From contig JEMY01000009.1 in assembly GCA_000585075.1 (NCBI GenBank), forward strand, positions 1-35,241: a stretch of 35,241 nucleotides of DNA, in the 5' to 3' direction. The notes beneath the pieces are model-generated. The model had not been told where the DNA came from. It ran no database searches and saw only the letters and a program-made list of their open reading frames with translations. Both the position numbers and the translations under genes were made by a program. Positions 1 to 8,202 of this stretch are shown piece by piece (within the stretch, counting starts at the first letter, position 1; each line of letters starts with the position of its first letter). Source of the DNA: Candidatus Accumulibacter regalis. GTDB lineage: Bacteria; Pseudomonadota; Gammaproteobacteria; Burkholderiales; Rhodocyclaceae.

Positions 1-78
1 CGCGAGTTTCCCTTCGAGGGCGAGGATTTCGCGTACATGGTCTTCCGCAAACGCAACTGCTGTCAGGGCGCGTTCTGA
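1..78 (+). CDS. traU: TraU, C-terminal end only (conjugative transfer)
   Basis: The first reading frame is open from the window edge to a TGA at 76-78 and encodes 25 residues ending in FRKRNCCQGAF. The FRKRNCC tail resembles the C-terminus of TraU, a periplasmic protein of F-type type IV secretion needed for DNA transfer. The next gene, trbC, starts 4 bases downstream, and TraU-TrbC-TraN is the usual order in F-type clusters. The fragment is short, so the call rests on the tail motif together with its neighbours. Confidence 0.7.
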   Translation, partial: REFPFEGEDFAYMVFRKRNCCQGAF

Positions 79-82
79 GGCC

Positions 83-793
83 ATGAGCAGGCGATCATGG
101 ATCCTGCTGTCGGTGCTTTGCCTCGGCGTCAGCGCCTGGAGTGGGCCGATGACGTTCGCGCTGGCTCAAGTCGTAGGACCCGCGGACAGCGATCTAAGGG
201 TAGCCCGAGAGCGAATGGGTTCTGCGCTGAACGCCGTCGACGTTCCGAAGGCCACTGGCCGTCCAACGGTTCCCGATCCGACCAGGCTGCCACAGCCCGC
301 GACCACGGGGCCCGATATCGCCCGGATGGCTGAGATCTACCGCCAGGCCCCACCAAGCTCGGCACCGGGCAAAGACGTCCCGGAGTTGATGGTGTTTGTT
401 TCCTTTTCGCTGCCGAAGGAAACGCTGCAGCGAATCGTCAGCCAGGCGGAGAAATCCGGCGCCGTCTTGGTCCTGCGCGGACTCCACGGGAATTCGCTCA
501 CGCGGATGGGGGAGGAGATCGCGCGACTGGTCGGCGACCGGAAGGTCACGGCGATCATTCATCCACCGGCCTTCAAGCAGTTCAAGGTGCACCAGGTGCC
601 GGCACTGGTGCTGGCACGATCCGGCCAGGCGTCAAAGGTCGGCGAAGACGGCTGTGCCCCGGGGTCGAGCTTCATCCGCGTCGACGGCGATGTCACTCAG
701 GACTACGCGCTCGATCTGATCGAGCGACAGGCGCCGGTGTGGGCGGAAGTTGCGCGGCGCTACGCGGCAAGACTCTCGGGGTCGCGGCCATGA
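83..793 (+). CDS. trbC: TrbC, F-type conjugative pilus assembly protein
   Basis: This encodes 236 residues with an N-terminal signal peptide (hydrophobic stretch at about 6-28). A conserved C-terminal domain from about residue 100 has a thioredoxin-like layout, including MVFVSFSLP, the LVLRGLHGNS segment and the VPALVL segment. These are typical of the TrbC_Ftype family, periplasmic proteins needed for pilus assembly in F-type type IV secretion. The N-terminal third is Pro/Ala-rich and variable. The stop overlaps the start of the next gene as ATGA (790-793), which points to translational coupling in a tra operon. Confidence 0.88.
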   Translation: MSRRSWILLSVLCLGVSAWSGPMTFALAQVVGPADSDLRVARERMGSALNAVDVPKATGRPTVPDPTRLPQPATTGPDIARMAEIYRQAPPSSAPGKDVPELMVFVSFSLPKETLQRIVSQAEKSGAVLVLRGLHGNSLTRMGEEIARLVGDRKVTAIIHPPAFKQFKVHQVPALVLARSGQASKVGEDGCAPGSSFIRVDGDVTQDYALDLIERQAPVWAEVARRYAARLSGSRP

Positions 794-1986
794 GCAAGCG
801 CTGGGTCTTCGTCCTTGCGCTGCTTCTGGCAAGCCGTCTTTGGGCGCAAGGCGATGCTGCGAGCAGCGCGTTTGCCGAGGGTAAAGCGCTGGGCGCCGGT
901 ACGATCGACAGCGCCTTCCAGGCGATTGGCAACGGCACCGGCGCCGAGACGGTGCCGGGATTCGGGCTGAGTACTCCCCAGTCGCAGGTGTTCCAGGCGG
1001 GGCAGGGTCAGTTGTCGGGGCCGGGTACGGCCAAGATCATCGACTGCGCCAGCCAGGCCCCTGAAGTGGATTCCTACCTGCGGCAGGAGTGTGACGCCGT
1101 CAATTTCGTGGCGCGCAACCCGGCCGTGCGACCGGCGTTCTCGATCGATCGCGCCAACGATCCTCTGATCAGTCGTGCCCGAGCGCTGGCCCGCAATCCG
1201 ACGATGAATGGCACCGGCATTACCGCCGGGAATCCTGCCGAACAGTGCCGGGTGGTGACCGAGAACCAGCCCGCGTCGTTCAGCCGGGAAACGTGCAATG
1301 ACTACCGGCCGGTGAGCAGCGCTTTCTGTTCGACCGCGCGGCAGATCAGCGTCGATCAGCATCACCGCTACCAGTGCGTCGAGCAGATGCAATCGGTGAG
1401 CAATGCCTCGTGCTTCATCGGGCAACAGATCGCCGTCGATACGCGTTACCGCTACCAGTGCAATCAGACGGTGCAGGGCTACGAGTCGTTGAGCTGTCGG
1501 CGGGGTGTTTCCGTCACCGTCGGGTTTGGCCAATGCACTCCCGGCGCCTGGCTCGGACGCGCGGCGTTTGTCGATTGCGGCCGCTGCGTCGATCCGTACA
1601 TGGCGATGAACATCTTTTGCGGTAGCGATGGTCGATCGTACGAAGTGGAGCCCTACCGTTCCAGCGACGGCGCCAATCGCTTCGACTATCGCCCGCTTGG
1701 CTATTCCTGGGATGGCAGCTACGGTCGCTTCCCGGTGGCGGTCGCGCCCGGACAATCGGTCAGCGATCACTACGTCAGCGATCTCGGCTTTGGCTGCCAT
1801 CTCTACGTCTATTTCAGCGTCAGCTGCAGCGCCACCACCTGTACGCCATCGGTGCGCAACGTCAGTGCCGGTTGCAACTCGGCCGGCGGCAGCGGCACCG
1901 GTGCGGCGTTGCAATTGCCGATGTCCACGACGGTCAGCAGCTGGCGGTCGAGCGAGTGCGCCAGCTTGCAGCAGCGAGCGCAGTGA
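790..1986 (+). CDS. Cys-rich secreted TraN-like protein
   Basis: This encodes 398 residues starting at the ATG that overlaps the trbC stop. An upstream in-frame start at 739 would lie inside trbC and is not preferred. The N-terminus is a signal peptide (hydrophobic core at about 6-17, then WAQG). The protein is rich in cysteine, with repeated pieces such as HRYQCVEQ and YRYQCNQT around residues 195-240, and ends in a Gly/Ser-rich region. It lies between trbC and traN and overlaps the latter by one base. It looks like the N-terminal half of the large TraN mating-pair stabilisation protein made as a separate polypeptide. An independent secreted partner of TraN is also possible. Confidence 0.65.
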   Translation: MSKRWVFVLALLLASRLWAQGDAASSAFAEGKALGAGTIDSAFQAIGNGTGAETVPGFGLSTPQSQVFQAGQGQLSGPGTAKIIDCASQAPEVDSYLRQECDAVNFVARNPAVRPAFSIDRANDPLISRARALARNPTMNGTGITAGNPAEQCRVVTENQPASFSRETCNDYRPVSSAFCSTARQISVDQHHRYQCVEQMQSVSNASCFIGQQIAVDTRYRYQCNQTVQGYESLSCRRGVSVTVGFGQCTPGAWLGRAAFVDCGRCVDPYMAMNIFCGSDGRSYEVEPYRSSDGANRFDYRPLGYSWDGSYGRFPVAVAPGQSVSDHYVSDLGFGCHLYVYFSVSCSATTCTPSVRNVSAGCNSAGGSGTGAALQLPMSTTVSSWRSSECASLQQRAQ

Positions 1987-4061
1987 TGAAGGCGTTGCTT
2001 GCGATGTCGTTCGTCATCACCCTCGCGGGACAAGCGACCGCCGGCGATTGTCGGCTGGCGAGTTCGACTTGTGTCGATAGCACCGCGAGCAAGACGATCT
2101 CCGGCATCGTAGTGACGCTGGCACAGGTTGGCGGCTGCTGGGAGTACCAGGACACCTATACCTGCATCAAGCCCGAGGCCATCGACTACTGTGCCGCACT
2201 GGCCACGGCCGGTTGCGGGCAGATCGGTTCGAGCTGCAGCGATACCGCATTCAATGGGAGCTGCAACACTTATACGAAGACGTTTCAGTGTGGCACCGAT
2301 CAGGGAGAGCCCAGCAACACGCTTCGGTTGAGCAATAGCTACACGCTGCTCACCGACGCTCCCGACGCCAGTGCCTGCAGCAGCTATGCGCAGAACGCAC
2401 GCTGCCGGCTGGCGGCGCATACCTGCGTCGATTCGACGCCATGCAAGCTGGATGCCAGCGGGGCGACGGTTTGCCTGGCCGGCGTGACGCCGCCGGAAGG
2501 CGGGCTGAACTCGACGGCGAGCTGTTGGCGCTATCAGGACGACTATTCGTGCATTGCCGACGACCCCCTCGATTACTGCGCGGCGATCAAGGCGACCGAG
2601 GGCTGTACGCTGCTCACTTCGACCTGCGACAGCACGGCCTTCGACGGGTCGTGCAATCAATACACGCGCCAGTATCAGTGCACCAACGTGACGGCATCGA
2701 CCAACCCGCCGACGGTCGTGCCACTCGACACCTCGTACACCATCGTCTCGAACACACTCGACACCAGCGGCTGTACCTCGCTGGCGGAAAGCAGCAATTG
2801 CGTCCATGCCGCGCACACCTGCACGGACAACACGCCGTGCAAGACGATCAACGGCCTGCAGGTCTGCCTGGACAGCGTCTCGCCGCTGCCGGACGGGGCC
2901 CAGCGTGCGGGCGATTCTTGCTGGGCATGGTCGGAGGACTACACCTGCGCCGCGACGGCGCTGAGCGATGACTGCCAGGAGCTGATCGACCGGGGATGCA
3001 CCCAGGTGGGCAGCGACTGCGTCGACCGCCTGCCCTCGGGCGCTTGCGACCTGAACGAACGCACCTACTCGTGCCAGACCTCGTCGGCGGTGCAGACGCA
3101 GCGCACGGTCTGCGATCAGGTGGCGTTCTGTCAGGGCGGCAACTGCTTTGATACCAGCCATCCGGCCGATCAGGATTTCGGCAAAGTCCTCGCCACGCTG
3201 GAGGCGGCACGCGAAGCCGGGGTCTATGGCGGCGATCAGCGGCTGTTCACCGGCGTCACGGAGCAGTGTCGCAAGCGGCTCTTCGGTCTGGTGAACTGCT
3301 GCAAGAAGGGCGGCGGTGGTGCGGCGAAGAGCAACAACGCGCTGATGTCGGCGGCGATCCAGGGGGCGTATGCGGGAGGGCAGCTGGCGGTGAACGCCGG
3401 CAGCAAGTACGTCTTCGATTTCATGTATCCGCAGTACGCCGGCTATCTCGAAGCGGGCGCGAAGGCGATGATTTCGTCCGAGGTGCTGTTTACGCCGACG
3501 AATTTCCAGCCGTCGTTCAGTTTCTATGGGCTGACCTTGTCCACGGGGACGATGACCAGTGGCCTGCTCGGCGGACCGATTTTTTCCATCGGGTCGCTGG
3601 GCAGCTTCAATTTCTACTTCGATCCTTACTCATTGGCCGTGGCGGTGGCTCTCGAGTTGCTCTCGGACCTGCTCTCGTGTGATCAGGCCGAGCAACTGCT
3701 GGCCATGCACCGGGATGCCAATCTGTGCGTCGCGGTGGGCTCCTTCTGTTCGGCCCGGGTGCCGATCATCAGGACGTGCATCGAGCAGACCCAGTCGTAT
3801 TGCTGTTTCAACTCTCGCCTGGCCCGGTTGATCAATGAACAGGGCAGGGGACAGATCGGCAAGAGCTGGGGAAGCGGCAGGCATCCGGATTGTTCCGGAT
3901 TCACTCCGGCGGAGTTCGAACGGCTTGACTTCTCGCAGATCGACCTGGGCGAGTTCATCGCCGAAGTCACGGCCAGCGTGCGCGTACCCACGGCGTCGTC
4001 GATCGGGCAGAAGGTCCAGGGCACCGTCGAGCAACGCGTCAATAGCTACTACAACCGGTAA
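1986..4061 (+). CDS. traN: TraN, mating-pair stabilisation protein
   Basis: This encodes 691 residues with a clear signal peptide (about 1-20, cleavage near ATA-GDC). Three Cys-rich repeats follow (around residues 55-100, 190-240 and 320-375), each with the pattern D-x-C...GC...S-x-C...G-x-C...C. The C-terminal region carries a CC-Lys-Gly-rich junction, YCCFNSRLARLINEQGRGQ, and a GFTPAEFERLDFSQIDL-type tail, all typical of TraN. TraN is an outer-membrane protein that steadies mating pairs during F-type conjugation. The ATG overlaps the preceding stop by one base. Family members are often longer, and the missing N-terminal part appears to be the preceding gene. Confidence 0.85.
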   Translation: MKALLAMSFVITLAGQATAGDCRLASSTCVDSTASKTISGIVVTLAQVGGCWEYQDTYTCIKPEAIDYCAALATAGCGQIGSSCSDTAFNGSCNTYTKTFQCGTDQGEPSNTLRLSNSYTLLTDAPDASACSSYAQNARCRLAAHTCVDSTPCKLDASGATVCLAGVTPPEGGLNSTASCWRYQDDYSCIADDPLDYCAAIKATEGCTLLTSTCDSTAFDGSCNQYTRQYQCTNVTASTNPPTVVPLDTSYTIVSNTLDTSGCTSLAESSNCVHAAHTCTDNTPCKTINGLQVCLDSVSPLPDGAQRAGDSCWAWSEDYTCAATALSDDCQELIDRGCTQVGSDCVDRLPSGACDLNERTYSCQTSSAVQTQRTVCDQVAFCQGGNCFDTSHPADQDFGKVLATLEAAREAGVYGGDQRLFTGVTEQCRKRLFGLVNCCKKGGGGAAKSNNALMSAAIQGAYAGGQLAVNAGSKYVFDFMYPQYAGYLEAGAKAMISSEVLFTPTNFQPSFSFYGLTLSTGTMTSGLLGGPIFSIGSLGSFNFYFDPYSLAVAVALELLSDLLSCDQAEQLLAMHRDANLCVAVGSFCSARVPIIRTCIEQTQSYCCFNSRLARLINEQGRGQIGKSWGSGRHPDCSGFTPAEFERLDFSQIDLGEFIAEVTASVRVPTASSIGQKVQGTVEQRVNSYYNR

Positions 4062-4143
4062 TGACTGAGCAGGCTTCTTTTTCCGGGCAAGGACGCGAGG
4101 CCTTCGGACAGGTGGGTGGCGTGGATTTCCTCGGGGAGATTCG

Positions 4144-4557
4144 ATGAAAGCACCTCCGAAAACTCTTGCGATGGCGCTGGCCGTGCTGGGTCTGCTGGGC
4201 ACCAGCGACGTTGTTGCTGCGGACTTGAAGCAACATTTGATTGCAGCGATCGATGCACCCGATGGTCGATACGACGGGGAGCTGAGTGGGCGGATGGCGG
4301 AGCTCTTCAAGGGGCAGACGCGGTCGCCTGCGCCGGTGCGGGTTCAGGTCAGAACATTGAGGAAGTTTGCCGAGGCCGGTTGTGCTCGCCTGGAGGCGAC
4401 GCTGATCCAGGACGACGTGCCGACGAAGGAGGGCAAGCGGATTCCACTGGCCGTTCGCTACGAACTCAATCTGTGCCGTGATGGGCAGCCACCGAGTGAA
4501 GGGATCGACCATGAAGCGGCGTCGCGACTGCTTTCGGGGGAAACGCCGGGGCAGTGA
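4144..4557 (+). CDS. Small secreted protein of the transfer cluster
   Basis: This encodes 137 residues with a signal peptide (hydrophobic about 8-24, cleavage near VVAAD). The mature part is about 110 residues with two cysteines (around 78 and 113) that could form a disulfide and a mix of predicted strand and helix. I do not recognise the family. It is co-directional with traN, 82 bp downstream, with a purine-rich GGGGAG just before the ATG. A periplasmic accessory role in conjugation is inferred from position only. Confidence 0.6.
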   Translation: MKAPPKTLAMALAVLGLLGTSDVVAADLKQHLIAAIDAPDGRYDGELSGRMAELFKGQTRSPAPVRVQVRTLRKFAEAGCARLEATLIQDDVPTKEGKRIPLAVRYELNLCRDGQPPSEGIDHEAASRLLSGETPGQ

Positions 4558-5069
4558 TGGAATTCGCATCCTTCATCGGCAGGCAGAAGGGGGCGAATAG
4601 ATGCGAGACGTTTAGTATAGGTTTTGGTATAGGTTGTGTAGTGACTAACCGTACAGACCAGTAAACACGGGGTTGACATACTGCTGCATCATCGGGGTAT
4701 GGCCGGACAGGTCTTCTTGGCTCATTGAAATCGGCTACTTCTCTGGGTGTTTTTTTCGGGCAACTTGCGCGCGCCGCAAAGTGTACCGCAAAGCGCGTTC
4801 CTGCTCGCTGGCTGTTCCTGCGCGCCATCGGAAGCGGTGGCGCGTGGCGGCCGCTTTCCCGTGACGAATGTCGCTGAAGCGCAGCGCAGACCGTGCTTTC
4901 ATTGACGGGCCGGCAGGAAAGCTCTATTTTCGGGTTCCACGGGCTGACCGTTGCCGGGCCGGAACCAGCCAGGTCCAGCGTCCGTTCAGGCCGATGTCGC
5001 GCCACAGGCCCGCACCCGTCTGCCGCGCCTTCCTTCCAACACAGGAACCTTCCAAAGGGGATTTTTCGC
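4558..5069 (+). other. 512-bp non-coding stretch with tandem repeat and promoter-like site
   Basis: No convincing gene is present. At 4615-4638 there are two tandem 12-bp units that differ at one base (GTATAGGTTTTG and GTATAGGTTGTG). A perfect TTGACA lies at 4673-4678, with only a weak TATGGC at 4698-4703 as a possible -10 (19-bp spacing). The stretch separates the transfer genes from the sapC gene and may be near a boundary of the conjugative element. No attachment site or integrase could be recognised. A GGGG element at 5057-5060 precedes the sapC ATG. Confidence 0.35.
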
Positions 5070-5915
5070 ATGGCCACCCAGTTGCTTATCTACGAAACCG
5101 CAGTCCCGGTCTCCCATGCCAGGCACGGCACGTGCTCGGTCGAAGTCGGCAAGGGCTTTGCGTTCGCGCGCAACGTCAACTCCGTTCCCCTGATGGCCAT
5201 CGAGTTCCCGCAGGCTTCGCCCGAGTATCCGGTGGTCTTTGCGCAAGGCGCCGACCAGGTGCTCCCGGCGGTGATTCTCGGCGCCCGCCAGAACGAAAAC
5301 CTCTATCTCGCCGGCGACGATAGCTGGCGCGCCAGCTACCTGCCCGCCTTCATCCGCCGCTACCCCTTTGTCTTTTCACCCGGCGAAGACGGTCAGACGT
5401 TCACGCTGTGCGTCGACGAGGCCTTCCCGGGCCTGAATCGCGAAGGCCGCGGTCAGGCGCTGTTCACCGCCGAGGGCAAGCCGAGCGAATACGTCGACCA
5501 GGTGCTCAAGTTTCTCCAGGAGTATCGTCTGCAGTTCGTGCGAACGGAGGCCTTCTGCAAGAAGCTCCAGGAGCTTGACCTGCTGGAGCCCATGCAGGCG
5601 CAGTTCACGCTCCCCAGCGGCGAAAAGATCTCGCTGAGCGGCTTCCTGGCCGTCGATCGCAAGCGCCTCAAGGCCTTGCCGGCCGACAAGCTGCACGAGC
5701 TGGCGGCCAGCGACGAGCTCGAGCTCATCTACCTGCACCTGCAGTCGATGCGCAACTTCAACGCGCTCAAGGACCGCCTCGCGCCAGGCAGCGAAGCGGC
5801 CAGCCCGGCCGCCGGAAAAGGCGACGAGGCAGGCAGAGCCGGGAAAGCCGACGGCGCCGACGATTCCGCCGCGCAACAGCGCCCGCCCGCTGGCGCCAGC
5901 AGCCAGCTCAACTGA
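5070..5915 (+). CDS. SapC family protein
   Basis: This encodes 281 residues starting with MATQLLIYE. The N-terminal two thirds have the features of the SapC family, including a FARNVNSVPLMAIEF segment, PVVFAQG, LPAFIRRYPFVFSPG around 90-110, and a long helical C-terminal part. SapC proteins are widespread in Proteobacteria. The name comes from an S-layer-associated locus and the biochemical role is not established. The last 45 residues are Ala/Gly/Asp-rich and look disordered. A longer reading from 4893 has no family support. The start is chosen for the AAAGGGG ribosome-binding site 9 bases upstream. Confidence 0.82.
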   Translation: MATQLLIYETAVPVSHARHGTCSVEVGKGFAFARNVNSVPLMAIEFPQASPEYPVVFAQGADQVLPAVILGARQNENLYLAGDDSWRASYLPAFIRRYPFVFSPGEDGQTFTLCVDEAFPGLNREGRGQALFTAEGKPSEYVDQVLKFLQEYRLQFVRTEAFCKKLQELDLLEPMQAQFTLPSGEKISLSGFLAVDRKRLKALPADKLHELAASDELELIYLHLQSMRNFNALKDRLAPGSEAASPAAGKGDEAGRAGKADGADDSAAQQRPPAGASSQLN

Positions 5916-5950
5916 GCTGCCGGGCCCGGGTTTCACGCCGTATCCCGATC

Positions 5951-6030
5951 ATCCGGACTCTGGATCTGCGCTGCGCTGGCTCTCGAGGGCGCGCGGGGGA
6001 GGACTTTTCCGCCGCCGCGTTGCTTTTCAC
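5951..6030 (+). repeat. Degenerate copy of the 3' flank of the DGR target genes
   Basis: This stretch after sapC carries the same ordered words seen after both DGR targets (17402-17474 and 23001-23061): ACTCTGG, TGCGCTG, a GGGGGAG-ACTT core and CCGCCGCGT-GCTTTT. Here the hairpin core is degraded. It could be a worn copy of that flank, or the flank itself may belong to a dispersed intergenic or terminator family. The similarity was found by eye. Confidence 0.4.
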
Positions 6031-6103
6031 TTCATCCGCGCGGCTATGGCAACGCCTTGCTGCGGTGAGCGCGTTGGCTTTCCTGCGGCAGCCCGGGCAC
6101 GCC

Positions 6104-6138
6104 CTGGACTGCCGCGTCGCTGCGCTCCTCGCAGTGAC
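6104..6138 (+). repeat. Dispersed REP-like repeat, copy A
   Basis: This 35-bp unit begins CTGGACTGCCGCGTCGC and ends CTCGCAGTGAC. Identical copies occur at 23149-23183 (same orientation) and at 19659-19693 (opposite orientation), and close relatives occur at 6244-6280 and 6333-6369. All lie between genes. Such repeats are common in the genomes of many bacteria. Here this copy sits just upstream of a fic gene fragment. Confidence 0.75.
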
Positions 6139-6147
6139 GGGTTACGA

Positions 6148-6231
6148 CCCCGGCCGGTACGTCATCGTCGCGACGGCCGAAGAGTCCTACCAGGCCTTCG
6201 TCCCGGCGCCGCAGCCACCCCTGGCGCTCGT
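6148..6231 (+). pseudogene. Fragment of a Fic-family gene (N-terminal end)
   Basis: One frame reads PGRYVIVATAEESYQAFVPAP, which closely matches residues 6-26 of the intact Fic protein at 9442-10611 (PGQYVTLSTADEPYQAFVPAP). The similarity also holds in the DNA and then stops abruptly near a repeat element at 6244. No further fic sequence follows. This is a remnant of a duplicated or deleted fic gene, bracketed by REP-like repeats on both sides (6104-6138 and 6244-6369). Confidence 0.7.
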
Positions 6232-6243
6232 GCCCCACGCACC

Positions 6244-6369
6244 GTCATTGCGAGGAGGCGAAGCCGACGCGGCAATCCAGAGGTTTTGCGCTTCGCGTGG
6301 TCGATGTGGCGGAAGATGGCAAGAGGAGGGGACTGGATTGCCGCGTCGGCTGCGCCTCCTCGCAATGAC
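6244..6369. repeat. Inverted pair of REP-like repeats (REPIN-like)
   Basis: The arms at 6244-6280 and 6333-6369 are 37 bp each and are reverse complements with a single mismatch (GGCGAAGCC versus GGCGCAGCC on the same strand). The spacer is 52 bp. Two REP sequences in inverted orientation with a short spacer match the layout of REPIN elements, which are moved in trans by RAYT transposases. No RAYT gene is present in the window. Confidence 0.7.
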
Positions 6370-6663
6370 CAGCGGGCTGGCGTTTGCCGCCTTCCCGACG
6401 AGACGTTGAGCAAGTCCGACAGCGGCACGCAACCCCTGCGCTGTCTGGGATGTATATGTTTCATACTGCGTGCAACACCACGCCAGGCCATCGAGGACCG
6501 GCTGCTTGCCGAGACCCTCAGGGAAGGGGAGTTGAAGCAGGTCGTGTGACCGACCCATCGATCACCGAGCAATCGGGCGAGGAATGCAGCACCAAGCAAA
6601 TGAGCAAGCGGCGCGGGCGGGGCTCGTCCAGGCCGGAAGCAAGCCACTGAAAGGGGCGAAGGA
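6370..6663 (+). other. Leader region upstream of hsdM
   Basis: No gene was recognised in this stretch of about 290 bp. It ends with GGGGCGAAGGA directly before the hsdM ATG, a strong ribosome-binding site. The promoter of the restriction-modification operon probably lies here. TATATG at about 6451 is the only -10-like word I could see, without a clear -35. Confidence 0.3.
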
Positions 6664-8202
6664 ATGATCACCGGCAACATCAAGAGCCAGATCGACCAGA
6701 TCTGGAACGCCTTCTGGTCGGGCGGTATCTCCAATCCGCTCGAAGTCATCGAGCAGATCACCTTCCTGCTCTTCCTGCGTCGCCTCGACGACCTGCACAC
6801 GCTCGAAGAGAACAAGGCCGCCCGCCTCAAGCGCCCGCTGGCCCGGCGCGTCTTCCCCGAAGGCAGCGACAGCCGCGGGCGCTCGTACGAACACCTGCGC
6901 TGGTCGCGCTTCAAGCATTTCGCGCCGGCCGAGATGTACACCCTGGTCGCCGAGCACGTCTTCCCGTATCTGCGCACGCTCGGCGGCGACGGCTCGACCT
7001 ACGCGCAGCACATGAAGGACGCGCGCTTCACGATTCCGACGCCGGCGCTGCTCGCCAGGGTCGTCGATCTGCTCGACGCCGTGCCGATGGAAGACCGCGA
7101 CACCAAGGGCGACCTCTACGAGTACATGCTCGGCAAGATCGCCAGCGCCGGCCAGAATGGCCAGTTCCGCACGCCGCGCCACATCATCCGGCTGATGGTC
7201 GAGTTGACCGCGCCGCAGCCCGGCGACGTCATCTGCGACCCGGCCTGCGGCACCGCCGGATTCCTCGTCGCCGCCGGCGAGGTCCTGCGCGAGCGCCATC
7301 CGAACCTCCTGCACGACGCGAAGATGCGCGAGCACTTCCATCACCACATGTTCCATGGCTTCGACTTCGACAACACCATGCTGCGTATCGGCAGCATGAA
7401 CATGCTGCTGCACGGCGTCGAGAATCCCGACATCCGCTACCGCGACTCGCTGGCGCAGGATCACGCCGGCGAGGAGGAGAAGTACACGCTGCTGCTTGCC
7501 AATCCGCCCTTCGCCGGCAGCCTCGACTACGAGAACACGGCCAAGGACCTGTTGCAGATCGTCAAGACGAAGAAGACCGAGCTGCTCTTCCTGGCGCTTT
7601 TCCTGCGCCTGCTCAAGCCCGGCGGACGCGCCGCGGTGATCGTCCCCGACGGCGTGCTCTTTGGTTCGAGCAAGGCGCACAAGGAGCTGCGCCGGATGCT
7701 CGTCGAAGAACAGAAGCTCGACGCCGTGGTGAAGCTGCCCGGCGGCGTCTTCAAGCCCTACGCCGGCGTGTCGACGGCGATCCTGCTATTCACCCGCACC
7801 GACTCGGGCGGCACCGACAGCGTCTGGTTCTACGACGTCCAGGCCGACGGCTGGAGTCTCGACGACAAACGCGCACCGCTGTTGGCTGAAGACAGGCTCG
7901 GGCCGGTGCCGCGCAGCGCGCTTGGCGAAGGCGAGCACGGCAAGAATAACCTGCCCGACGCGCTGGCCCGCTGGGCGCAGCGCAACGGCGCCGAGCGCGA
8001 ACGCCCGCGTACGGCGCAGAGCTTTTGCGTGGCGAAGGCCGACATCGCTGCGCAGGGCTACGATCTGTCGTTGAATCGCTACAAGGAAGTGGTGCACGAG
8101 GAGGTTGAGCATCGCGCACCGAAGGAGATTCTTGCCGAGCTGGCGACGCTGGAGAAGGAGATTTTCCGGGGGATGGAGGAGTTGGAGGGGATGCTGGGAT
8201 GA
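6664..8202 (+). CDS. hsdM: Type I restriction-modification DNA methyltransferase subunit HsdM
   Basis: This encodes 512 residues. An N-terminal helical HsdM_N domain (about 5-130) is followed by an N6-adenine methylase domain. SAM-binding motif I is DPACGTAGFL at about 192-201 and catalytic motif IV is NPPF at about 280-283. The C-terminus is helical and would contact HsdS. With HsdS it forms the modification enzyme that methylates adenines in a bipartite target site and protects the host from HsdR. The stop overlaps the hsdS start as ATGA, so the two are translationally coupled. Confidence 0.96.
   Translation: MITGNIKSQIDQIWNAFWSGGISNPLEVIEQITFLLFLRRLDDLHTLEENKAARLKRPLARRVFPEGSDSRGRSYEHLRWSRFKHFAPAEMYTLVAEHVFPYLRTLGGDGSTYAQHMKDARFTIPTPALLARVVDLLDAVPMEDRDTKGDLYEYMLGKIASAGQNGQFRTPRHIIRLMVELTAPQPGDVICDPACGTAGFLVAAGEVLRERHPNLLHDAKMREHFHHHMFHGFDFDNTMLRIGSMNMLLHGVENPDIRYRDSLAQDHAGEEEKYTLLLANPPFAGSLDYENTAKDLLQIVKTKKTELLFLALFLRLLKPGGRAAVIVPDGVLFGSSKAHKELRRMLVEEQKLDAVVKLPGGVFKPYAGVSTAILLFTRTDSGGTDSVWFYDVQADGWSLDDKRAPLLAEDRLGPVPRSALGEGEHGKNNLPDALARWAQRNGAERERPRTAQSFCVAKADIAAQGYDLSLNRYKEVVHEEVEHRAPKEILAELATLEKEIFRGMEELEGMLG

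Noticed and set aside
739-789. Longer N-terminus for the TraN-like protein
   Set aside because: It lies inside trbC and would hide the signal peptide that begins at 790.
1809-3161. 450-residue open frame on the minus strand
   Set aside because: It is antisense to traN, Arg/Ala/Gly-rich and without motifs. It is a GC-rich shadow of the real gene.
6104-6369. CRISPR array
   Set aside because: The repeats are few, irregularly spaced, partly inverted and without cas genes.
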